This document shows, piece by piece, positions 7,238 through 12,676 of a DNA stretch of 13,038 nucleotides. The notes below the pieces were generated by a model. It saw only the letters and a program-made list of their open reading frames with translations, was not told the origin of the DNA and ran no database searches. Numbering within the stretch: the stretch's first letter is position 1; each line of letters opens with the position of its first letter. The DNA is taken from positions 1 through 13,038 of the forward strand of contig JAEYAU010000079.1 of NCBI GenBank assembly GCA_023404705.1, given 5' to 3'. Position numbers and translations under genes: made by a program. Source of the DNA: Pseudomonadota bacterium. Its GTDB lineage: Bacteria; Pseudomonadota; Alphaproteobacteria; Rhizobiales; Xanthobacteraceae.

Positions 7238-8179
7238 ATGACCCCCACACCCGAAGACATTCGCGCCGCCTATTCCCGCATTGCGTCCCGCGTGCGCCGC
7301 ACGCCCGTGATGGACGTGGCACCGCACGATTTCGGCCTGGCGATTGATCGGCCGATCTCGCTCAAGCTCGAATTCCTGCAGCACGCCGGCTCGTTCAAGC
7401 CGCGCGGCGCCTTCAACAACTTGATGTCGCGCACGGTGCCCAAAGCCGGCATCGCGGCCGCCTCGGGCGGCAATCACGGCGCCGCGGTCGCCTATGCGGC
7501 GGCCGAGCTCGGTCATCGGGCGACGATCTTCGTGCCCGACGTGGCGGCGCCCGCCAAGATCGCGCGCATCCGCTCCTACGGCGCCGATCTGCGCATCGGC
7601 GGCGCTCGTTACGCAGATGCGCTCGGGCAATGCGAGCTGTTCCTCAAGGAGAGCGGCGCGCTCTCGGTGCATGCCTATGACGCGCCCGAGACCATGGCGG
7701 GCCAAGGCACCGTCGCGCTCGAATGGGAGGAGCAGGCGCCCGATCTCGACACCGTGCTGGTCGCGGTCGGCGGCGGCGGGCTCATCGGCGGCATGGCGGC
7801 CTGGTACGGCAGGCGCGTGAAAGTGGTCGGCGTCGAGCCCGAGGGCTCGCGCTGCCTGCATGCCGCGCTCGAAGCCGGCACGCCGGTCGATGTACCGGTC
7901 GAGAGCGTCGCGGCCGACTCCCTCGGCGCGCGCAGCGCCGGCGCGCTACCTTTCGCGGTCGCGCGCGAGGCGGTGGATCACGTGGCGCTGGTCGCGGACG
8001 ACACGATTGTGCAGGCGCAGCGCGTCGCTTGGGATCGCCTGCGCGTTGCGCTCGAGCCCGGCGGCGCCGCGGCATTCGCCGCCCTGCTGAGCAAGCGGTA
8101 CGTGCCGCGCCCTGGCGAACGCGTCGGCGTGCTGCTGTGCGGCGCCAATGTGGATCTGGCGACGCTCGCGACTGGCTAG
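7238..8179 (+). CDS. PLP-dependent threonine/serine dehydratase
   Basis: A 313-aa fold-type II PLP enzyme of the catabolic threonine/serine dehydratase type (TdcB-like; serine racemase is the close alternative), converting L-Thr or L-Ser to a 2-oxo acid and ammonia. K54 in GSFKPRGAFN is the Schiff-base lysine. SGGNHG (77-82) and GGGGLIGG (178-185) bind the cofactor phosphate. C301 in LLCGANVD occupies the position that contacts the pyridine nitrogen. The chain ends after the catalytic domain with no ACT regulatory domain, unlike biosynthetic IlvA (~500 aa). It lies 12 bp after the DUF429 gene; the SD is weak, so it is probably the last operon gene. No terminator is seen before the next promoter at 8189. 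A product such as 2-oxobutanoate could feed a CoA-ester pathway using the first gene. Confidence 0.88.
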   Translation: MTPTPEDIRAAYSRIASRVRRTPVMDVAPHDFGLAIDRPISLKLEFLQHAGSFKPRGAFNNLMSRTVPKAGIAAASGGNHGAAVAYAAAELGHRATIFVPDVAAPAKIARIRSYGADLRIGGARYADALGQCELFLKESGALSVHAYDAPETMAGQGTVALEWEEQAPDLDTVLVAVGGGGLIGGMAAWYGRRVKVVGVEPEGSRCLHAALEAGTPVDVPVESVAADSLGARSAGALPFAVAREAVDHVALVADDTIVQAQRVAWDRLRVALEPGGAAAFAALLSKRYVPRPGERVGVLLCGANVDLATLATG

Positions 8180-8188
8180 TGCCGGTCG

Positions 8189-8214
8189 GGAACAGCACGT
8201 GACCTTGCTGCGTT
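8189..8214 (+). promoter_or_regulatory. EcfG-type (general stress response) promoter 1
   Basis: GGAAC at 8189-8193, a 17-bp spacer and CGTT at 8211-8214 give an exact match to the alphaproteobacterial EcfG/sigma-T consensus GGAAC-N16-17-CGTT. It lies 40 bp upstream of the first small secreted-protein gene, on the same strand, and begins 9 bp after the dehydratase stop. A near-identical element precedes the paralogue. Confidence 0.75.
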
Positions 8215-8218
8215 TCTT

Positions 8219-8246
8219 CCTGTGATCGCGCGAAGCCGAACACAGG
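8219..8246 (+). promoter_or_regulatory. Inverted repeat overlapping the SD of small gene 1
   Basis: CCTGTG (8219-8224) and CACAGG (8241-8246) are perfect inverted repeats with a 16-base loop. A T-A pair (8218/8247) can extend the stem. The right arm runs into AGGAG (8244-8248), the SD. The same arms and spacing recur before the second small gene. If transcription starts about 6-8 bases after the CGTT, the left arm lies at the very 5' end of the mRNA and may be partly excluded. Confidence 0.4.
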
Positions 8247-8254
8247 AGCGCATG

Positions 8255-8536
8255 ATGATTCGCACGATGCTCGTTCTCGCGGCGGCCGCCCTGCTCGCTG
8301 GCCCCGCCACGGCACAGACCTCGCGCCCCAACGACAAGCCTGCGGCAGCAGGCGCAACCTCGGCTAAGCCCGGCGAGACCGTTTACCGGCTCATCGATGA
8401 TCCGCCGACAACGACCGGCTTCTCGAATGCCCCTGTGGTCGTGATGCCACCGCCGATCACGGGCGACGAGCCGATCTATTCCTATGGTTCTGGACGCGCC
8501 TGCTCGCCCTTCGATTTCGATCGCCAGCTCTGCTGA
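8255..8536 (+). CDS. Small secreted protein, paralogue 1 (C-terminal Cys motif)
   Basis: A 93-aa protein of unknown function. Residues 1-20 form a Sec signal peptide (MIRTMLVLAAAALLAGPATA) with cleavage expected before Q21. The mature part is Pro/Thr/Ser-rich and ends in a conserved block: TTGFSNAPVVV (53-63), then IYSYGS-xRxCSxFDxxRxLC at the exact C-terminus, with C83 and C93 as the only cysteines. A periplasmic disulfide C83-C93 is plausible. ATG codons occur at 8222, 8252 and 8255. I choose 8255 because AGGAG lies 6 bases upstream, exactly as in the paralogue, and the protein then begins MIR as the paralogue does. It is tandem with the 99-aa paralogue and preceded by its own EcfG-type promoter, suggesting a general-stress envelope protein. 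Confidence 0.8.
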   Translation: MIRTMLVLAAAALLAGPATAQTSRPNDKPAAAGATSAKPGETVYRLIDDPPTTTGFSNAPVVVMPPPITGDEPIYSYGSGRACSPFDFDRQLC

Positions 8537-8583
8537 GCGCGGAACACTTCTCGGAACCCTCACAGGCCCGTGAGACGGAACCC

Positions 8584-8609
8584 GGAACGGCGCTTTGCGC
8601 CGCCGCGTT
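8584..8609 (+). promoter_or_regulatory. EcfG-type (general stress response) promoter 2
   Basis: GGAAC (8584-8588), a 17-bp spacer and CGTT (8606-8609). Sequence, spacing and distance to the gene (40 bp) are the same as in promoter 1. The spacer contains a perfect CGGCGC-TTT-GCGCCG hairpin (8588-8602). Three more GGAAC copies lie just upstream (8541, 8553, 8577) but lack a correctly spaced CGTT. Confidence 0.75.
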
Positions 8610-8613
8610 TATC

Positions 8614-8641
8614 CCTGTGCACCGCGTAGAGGACCCACAGG
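8614..8641 (+). promoter_or_regulatory. Inverted repeat overlapping the SD of small gene 2
   Basis: CCTGTG (8614-8619) and CACAGG (8636-8641) with a 16-base loop, running into the AGGAG SD at 8639-8643. Arms, loop length and distance to the ATG match those before the first small gene, while the loop sequences differ. That pattern fits a conserved element rather than simple residual identity, though duplication alone could also explain it. Confidence 0.4.
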
Positions 8642-8649
8642 AGAACAGC

Positions 8650-8949
8650 ATGATTCGCAAGATAATGGTTCCGTTCCTCGCGGCAGCCGCCATGCTCGCG
8701 GGCTCCGCCATTGCGACCGCGCAGGACAGTCATCCGAACGACTTCGTGGCGTCGGACCGCGCGTTCAGCGGGCCGTTCTATGACTCGCCGTACCGGGTGA
8801 GCCCCTATCAGTATCCGGACGTGACGACCGGTTACGCGACCGCGCCCGTGATCGTCGCCCCGGCGCCGCTGACCACGGACGACGTGATCTACTCGTACGG
8901 TTCGTCGCGCCTGTGCTCGAGCTTCGACTACGCGCGCGGGCTCTGCTGA
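8650..8949 (+). CDS. Small secreted protein, paralogue 2 (C-terminal Cys motif)
   Basis: A 99-aa exported protein of unknown function, paralogous to the 93-aa protein just upstream. The signal peptide spans residues 1-24, ending in IATA before Q25. The mature N-terminus keeps the PND triplet, then a Tyr/Pro-rich stretch (residues 40-60) that the paralogue lacks. The C-terminal halves align without gaps: VTTGYATAPVIV (58-69) and the IYSYGS-xRxCSxFDxxRxLC ending with C89 and C99; 14 of the last 20 residues are identical. AGGAG lies 6 bases before this ATG, so an in-frame ATG 33 bp upstream is not used. It has its own EcfG-type promoter and is followed by a strong terminator. Probably a periplasmic or envelope stress protein. 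Confidence 0.8.
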   Translation: MIRKIMVPFLAAAAMLAGSAIATAQDSHPNDFVASDRAFSGPFYDSPYRVSPYQYPDVTTGYATAPVIVAPAPLTTDDVIYSYGSSRLCSSFDYARGLC

Positions 8950-8969
8950 CGAGCTGACGATCCGGAACG

Positions 8970-8999
8970 AAAAAAGGCGGGCCCGCGGGCCCGCCTTTT
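8970..8999. terminator. Bidirectional rho-independent terminator
   Basis: A perfect 20-bp palindrome (8976-8995, GGCGGGCCC-GC-GGGCCCGCC) is flanked by six A on the left and TTTT on the right. It therefore forms a GC stem followed by a U-run on both strands. It ends transcription of the small-protein gene (stop at 8949) from the left and of asd (stop at 9021) from the right. Confidence 0.92.
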
Positions 9000-9020
9000 G
9001 ATTTGTGCTTGCGTAACGGC

Positions 9021-10055
9021 TCACGCGGCCTTGCGCTTTGCCTCGATCAGCTTGCGGTTGATCAGCACTTCGGCGATCTGGATCGCATTGAGCGCCGCGC
9101 CCTTGCGCAAGTTGTCCGAGACCACCCACATCGCGAGACCGTTCTCGACCGTCGCGTCCTCGCGGATACGGCTGATATAGGTCGCGTCCTCGCCGGCCGC
9201 TTCGTAGGGCGTCACGTAGCCGCCCGGCTCGCGCTTGTCGATCACCAGGCAACCCGGCGCGTTGCGCAGGATGTCGCGCGCCTCGTCGACGCTGATCGGA
9301 TTCTCGAACTCGATGTTCACGGCTTCCGAGTGGCTGACGAACACCGGCACGCGCACGCAGGTGGCCGTGAGCTTGATCTTGGGGTCGAGAATCTTCTTGG
9401 TCTCCGCCACCATCTTCCACTCTTCCTTCGTGTAACCGTCCTCCATGAACACGTCGATATGAGGGATGATGTTGAAGGCGATGCGCTTGGGAAACTTCTT
9501 CGGCTCGATCGGGTCCGTGACGAACACGGCGCGAGTCTGCGAGAACAGTTCGTCCATCGCATCCTTGCCGGCGCCAGAGACCGACTGATAGGTCGCCACT
9601 ACCACGCGCTTGATCTTGGCGCGGTCGTGCAACGGCTTGAGCGCCACGACGAGCTGCGCGGTCGAGCAGTTCGGATTGGCGATGATGCCGCGCTTGCGGA
9701 AATCGACGATCGCGTCCGCGTTCACCTCGGGCACGATCAGTGGCACGTCCGCGTCGTAACGCCAGCACGAGGAGTTATCGATCACCACGGCGCCCTTGGC
9801 GGCGATCTGCGGCGACCACTCCTTCGAGGGCCCCGAGCCCGCCGACATCAGGCAGATGTCGATGTCCGAGAAATCATAGTGCTCCAGCGCCTTGCACTTG
9901 AGCGTCTTGTCGCCATAGGAGATTTCCACGCCCTGGCTGCGGCGCGAGGCGATTGCGACCACCTCGTCGGCCGGGAAGCGGCGTTCGGCGAGAATGTCGA
10001 GCATTTCGCGGCCCACGTTCCCCGTGGCACCGACGACGGCGACCTTGTAGCCCAT
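9021..10055 (-). CDS. asd: Aspartate-semialdehyde dehydrogenase
   Basis: A 344-aa enzyme converting L-aspartyl-4-phosphate to aspartate-4-semialdehyde with NADPH, the branch point to lysine/diaminopimelate, threonine and methionine; cytoplasmic. GATGNVG (9-15) is the NADP-binding loop, C130 in NPNCSTAQL the acylated nucleophile, Q157 lies in TYQSVSGAGKDAMDEL, and R235 and H242 lie in RVPVFVSHSE. Length matches the shorter bacterial Asd type. The frame is open 35 codons further upstream, but the start at 10055 is where the Rossmann strand begins (MGYKVAVVGATG), with AGGA 8 bases before it. The gene converges on the small-protein locus and shares its terminator. Its 5' side holds a threonine-rich mini-ORF and hairpins that suggest leader control. 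Confidence 0.96.
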   Translation of the reverse strand: MGYKVAVVGATGNVGREMLDILAERRFPADEVVAIASRRSQGVEISYGDKTLKCKALEHYDFSDIDICLMSAGSGPSKEWSPQIAAKGAVVIDNSSCWRYDADVPLIVPEVNADAIVDFRKRGIIANPNCSTAQLVVALKPLHDRAKIKRVVVATYQSVSGAGKDAMDELFSQTRAVFVTDPIEPKKFPKRIAFNIIPHIDVFMEDGYTKEEWKMVAETKKILDPKIKLTATCVRVPVFVSHSEAVNIEFENPISVDEARDILRNAPGCLVIDKREPGGYVTPYEAAGEDATYISRIREDATVENGLAMWVVSDNLRKGAALNAIQIAEVLINRKLIEAKRKAA

Positions 10056-10083
10056 TGATCTGTTCCTGCTTCGAAACTCGGTT

Positions 10084-10141
10084 CTCCCCCGGGCGTCGGC
10101 TCGCGTTAGCGAACCCTTTGTCCCATCCCCCGCCGGGGGAG
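10084..10141 (-). promoter_or_regulatory. Candidate alternative-hairpin leader of asd
   Basis: On the minus strand, between the mini-ORF stop and the asd ATG, CTCCCCC (10135-10141) can pair with the adjacent GGGGGA (10126-10131, 3-base loop) or with GGGGGAG about 45 bases downstream (10084-10090). Between them GGTTCGC-TAAC-GCGAGCC (10098-10115) forms a 7-bp stem with one G-U pair. Two competing partners for one strand is the layout of an attenuator, but no stem is followed by a U-run, so a classical terminator is not present. Part of this could instead be a dispersed repeat. Confidence 0.3.
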
Positions 10142-10163
10142 GGCCCGGAAGCGAGGACAAACG

Positions 10164-10238
10164 TCAGCGCGTCGTGCCGCCTTTGGCGGTCGACGTCGTC
10201 GTGGACGGTTTTTTCGTCACGGCGAACATGGCTGACAT
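10164..10238 (-). CDS. Threonine-rich 24-aa mini-ORF upstream of asd (possible leader peptide)
   Basis: A 24-codon ORF beginning MSAMFAVTKKPSTTTST and ending KGGTTR. GAGGAG lies 4 bases before the ATG, a stronger site than that of asd itself, so translation is credible. Seven of 24 residues are threonine (T8, T13-15, T17, T22-23; six ACG codons and one ACC), and three are lysine. Asd makes the precursor of both amino acids. This recalls thrL-type leader peptides whose Thr codons stall ribosomes when charged tRNA is scarce. The ORF ends 108 bp before asd, on the same strand. Alternatives: a small basic protein of unknown function, or chance. The ORF and SD are seen directly; the regulatory role is inferred. 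Confidence 0.45.
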   Translation of the reverse strand: MSAMFAVTKKPSTTTSTAKGGTTR

Positions 10239-10268
10239 CTTGCTCCTCTGGCGCGGGCGCCAAGCTCC

Positions 10269-10297
10269 TAAATGCCTTGGTGACACGAAAAGGTCAA
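10269..10297 (-). promoter_or_regulatory. Weak sigma70-type promoter for the leader/asd transcript
   Basis: On the minus strand TTGACC (10292-10297), a 17-bp spacer and CATTTA (10269-10274). The -35 box is good and the -10 box poor. It is correctly placed 30 bp upstream of the mini-ORF ATG. A compact hairpin (TGGCG-CCCG-CGCCA, 10249-10262) sits between it and the mini-ORF's SD. Confidence 0.3.
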
Positions 10298-10494
10298 TCG
10301 GTTCATGCCGCGAGCCCCGTGGCCAGCCCCTAAAGCCTTGACTCACGATCGGGAGGCGCCGCCGGCCGGATATCCGGATCCCACCGCTTCCTGTTGCCCG
10401 CTTCCATCCCGGGCAGCCCTACATGCAGCGCGAGTTCGCAGGGCCGGCCGGCGCCCGGACTGGATGTGGACGCCGCGTGAGTCGCGCGTGCGGC
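10298..10494. other. Intergenic stretch without a recognised gene
   Basis: No credible coding region is seen between the asd leader promoter and the end of the 595-aa gene. The only structures are a 12-bp palindrome CCGGATATCCGG (10366-10377) and a weak GCCGC/GCGGC inverted repeat just past the 595-aa stop, neither with a T-run. No clear terminator for the two-gene operon is visible. Confidence 0.5.
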
Positions 10495-12282
10495 TCAGCG
10501 GGGTAACCGCTCCTGGGCCTCGGCGTCTGCAACAGCATCGAGCAGCGGACGATACCAGCCCTCGACCACAAGCTCGCTGTCGCGGCGAAAGGCCTGCGGA
10601 ACCTCCAGTTCGATCGCCTGCCGCGAGCGCAGGCGCACACCGCGCGCCAGCTCCAGCGACTCGCCCGTCCGCCGATTGCGCAGCGTGACCTCGGACAGAT
10701 AGGTCACCTCCGGCTCCTGCTCGCCGATGAGCACGGAGGCGCTGTCCTCCGGAATGTCGATGACATCGCGCCGCCGGCGCTCCGGGGCCGAGGCTCCGAT
10801 CAGGGCCCTCCCCTTGACCGACAGCACGCCGTCCAGAGCGCGGAAATACACGTAGGGACAGGAGCCCTCCTCCCCGACCGCGAGCGACACCACCGCCAAG
10901 GCCGGAGCCTGCCTGACCTCGTATTCCTTGTCGCTGATCCAGACTCGTTTGAGCGCAAGCGAACGGCCGAAGATGTAGCGCGGGGCGATCTGTAGGATCT
11001 CGGGTGCCCGGAACGACGACTTCAGCTTTGACATGAGAAGGCGCCTCTTCGGGGTGGTGGCGCCCTCCTCGTACCGCTCCTCGATCATCTTCAGCGGATC
11101 GTCCGGAAAATTCCTGATCAGTTGCAGAACCCGTGTCGCCGCCGCCTTGTTCTCCTGAAGCTCGGAGATTCGATCCGCCGAATAGCGGAGCTCGATCCGC
11201 AACGGGACGAGCAGGCTCTCGCCCCGCTTCAGGCTGACTTGCCCGATCGGCAGCTTCAGCTCCTCGCCTGGCGCGGCGTTGCGCCGGAGCTGCTCGCTGT
11301 TATCGACGTCGAACGTGAGCCCCGCGATATCCAGGTTCCGCGCCCGCGCCTCGATCACGGCAAACTGCACGAACAGCTCGCGCGGCCGAACGTAAAAGCC
11401 GAACGTGGTGTCGCCGCAGCCGCGATAATTGAAGTCGCCGAAGATGAGGGCGAAATCCTCGGGCCAGTTGTGCTGTGTGAAATATCCGATCGCATCATAT
11501 GTGAGGTTGCCGATGGCGGTCTCCTTGAAGCCGCCGCGCAACATCTGACTCGTGATGTAGATCTCCTCGATCTTCGCGCCTTCGATCGCGGCGATGCGAT
11601 CCCAGTAGCTGTCGTATTCGCTCTTCGGCAGCATTCGATACAGCCGCGTGCAGGCGATCAGCATGCCGCCCCGCTCCCAGCCTTTGGCGGTCGGATAGTT
11701 CAGCAAGACGTTGTCGCCATAGACGATGGAGTAGTTGGGAGGCCAATGCGGCCTGTCTTTCACGATCGTCGAAGCAGCCAGATCGGGCCAAGGCAGGGTG
11801 TCCTCGGCCGCATAGATCCGCAGGCGCCTGAGGATCGCGGCAGGCAGCTTCCCGAGCTCGCTCTCGGCGGTTTCGGTGGAGTTCTTCTGGCCGAGAACCG
11901 AGCTCTTCGTCTTCGATCCGAACAGCGTCGTGCTGGCATTGGGCGCGTGACCGAACTTGCTGATGATCTCCGCGGCGGTGGCGTGAACCGGCGTCTTCAA
12001 GACTTTTGGCGTGCCGAACACGCGCTTCAAATTCTCGTCGAAATATTCCGAGATCGCGAACGAGGCATGACGGGCGTCCAGCCAGATGTATCGGACATTG
12101 AAGCTCTTGGCGGGATCATCCGGAAGACAGTCGACCTCCACGATCTGGGTCGCGCCCTCCGCAATGGTCACGTTCTGGATGACGCTGTTGCAGCTTCCGA
12201 CGACGACGGAGCGTGCGCTCTGTCCATACGCGCACCCCATCCCGCCCAACAGAGCCGACGCCAGCATCAGCCAGCGTGTCAT
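10495..12282 (-). CDS. Exported protein of unknown function (595 aa), partner of the two-TM protein
   Basis: I do not recognise a named family. Residues 1-20 look like a Sec signal peptide (MTRWLMLASALLGGMGCAYG). C17 does not sit in a proper lipobox, so cleavage by signal peptidase I is more likely. The mature protein starts with VVVGSCNSVIQNVTI (26-40), is predicted beta-rich, and has cysteines at 31, 52, 211, 289 and 475. Aromatic/glycine-rich segments occupy 183-305. The C-terminal ~130 residues carry SCPYVYFRALDG (474-485) and EQEPEVTYLSEVTLRN (521-536), which look like a distinct beta domain with a conserved E-P-E-V-T motif. There is no transmembrane segment after the signal. Its ATG overlaps the stop of the 88-aa gene (ATGA), so the pair is co-translated. 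It probably acts in the periplasm next to the membrane partner. Confidence 0.7.
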   Translation of the reverse strand: MTRWLMLASALLGGMGCAYGQSARSVVVGSCNSVIQNVTIAEGATQIVEVDCLPDDPAKSFNVRYIWLDARHASFAISEYFDENLKRVFGTPKVLKTPVHATAAEIISKFGHAPNASTTLFGSKTKSSVLGQKNSTETAESELGKLPAAILRRLRIYAAEDTLPWPDLAASTIVKDRPHWPPNYSIVYGDNVLLNYPTAKGWERGGMLIACTRLYRMLPKSEYDSYWDRIAAIEGAKIEEIYITSQMLRGGFKETAIGNLTYDAIGYFTQHNWPEDFALIFGDFNYRGCGDTTFGFYVRPRELFVQFAVIEARARNLDIAGLTFDVDNSEQLRRNAAPGEELKLPIGQVSLKRGESLLVPLRIELRYSADRISELQENKAAATRVLQLIRNFPDDPLKMIEERYEEGATTPKRRLLMSKLKSSFRAPEILQIAPRYIFGRSLALKRVWISDKEYEVRQAPALAVVSLAVGEEGSCPYVYFRALDGVLSVKGRALIGASAPERRRRDVIDIPEDSASVLIGEQEPEVTYLSEVTLRNRRTGESLELARGVRLRSRQAIELEVPQAFRRDSELVVEGWYRPLLDAVADAEAQERLPR

Positions 12283-12545
12283 CTCACGACAGTCCCCTGA
12301 ACGACGGTGTTTCCGCTGCCGAAGATGAGCGCCTTCACGCCGCTGTCGTTCATGACGAGCGCGGTCATGGCGGTGGACCAGACCAGGAAGACCACGAGGC
12401 CGACCATGATGAAGGTCTGCACCTGGCTCATCTTCGCGAAGATGCGCAGGCCGAGCACTTGGCGGTACAACAGGTAAAAGATGCCGAGGGCGAGCGCCGA
12501 AACCCCACCGATCTTCAGAAGACCTTGCAGGAGCGGCTCGGGCAT
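12279..12545 (-). CDS. Small two-TM membrane protein (88 aa)
   Basis: An 88-aa inner-membrane protein of unknown function. TM1 is about residues 10-32 (GGVSALALGIFYLLYRQVL) and TM2 about 44-65 (TFIMVGLVVFLVWSTAMTAL). A short basic loop (LGLRIFAKMSQVQ) joins them and should be cytoplasmic by the positive-inside rule, leaving the C-terminal tail periplasmic. The tail contains GSGNTVVQG (76-84), nearly repeated near the mature N-terminus of the downstream partner (GSCNSVIQN). GGAG lies 6 bases before the ATG. First gene of a two-gene operon driven by the promoter at 12591-12620. This compact module with an LLYRQVL..IF..MS..QTF core seems familiar from other uncharacterised bacterial proteins, but I cannot name a family. 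Confidence 0.75.
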   Translation of the reverse strand: MPEPLLQGLLKIGGVSALALGIFYLLYRQVLGLRIFAKMSQVQTFIMVGLVVFLVWSTAMTALVMNDSGVKALIFGSGNTVVQGTVVR

Positions 12546-12590
12546 CTCACTCTCCGGTCGGAGCGGAACGGACCTGCCTGACGCCCGGAT

Positions 12591-12620
12591 ATTCTAGCCA
12601 GAAGCGCGCCCGCCTGACAA
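12591..12620 (-). promoter_or_regulatory. Sigma70-type promoter of the 88-aa/595-aa operon
   Basis: On the minus strand TTGTCA (12615-12620), an 18-bp spacer and TAGAAT (12591-12596), each 5 of 6 to consensus. It lies in a locally AT-rich patch (ACAATTATTAGTTGT, 12617-12631) that is unusual in this GC-rich window. Predicted transcription start is near 12584, leaving a leader of about 40 bases that contains the SD. It shows the operon is transcribed separately from the cytochrome gene upstream. Confidence 0.6.
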
Positions 12621-12676
12621 TTATTAGTTGTTTCGGCGATTTGCCGGAAATGCGACCGAATGCCCGTCGCGTGGCG

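Noticed and set aside
6437..7861. A 474-aa minus-strand frame across the DUF429 and dehydratase genes.
   Set aside because: Antisense shadow without domains; both plus-strand genes have recognisable active-site motifs.
8588..8602. The CGGCGC-TTT-GCGCCG hairpin as a terminator for the first small gene.
   Set aside because: No T-run follows, and it lies inside the spacer of the second EcfG-type promoter.
9003..10058. A 351-aa plus-strand frame opposite asd.
   Set aside because: asd on the minus strand has all catalytic motifs; the plus frame has none and starts inside the terminator region.
10495..12282. The 595-aa protein as a lipoprotein because of C17.
   Set aside because: The residues before C17 are Gly-Met-Gly, which do not fit a lipobox needing Leu or a similar residue at -3.
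11122..12300. A 392-aa plus-strand frame opposite the 595-aa gene.
   Set aside because: The minus-strand gene has a signal peptide, an ATGA overlap with its partner and a good promoter; the plus frame shows no domain or SD.
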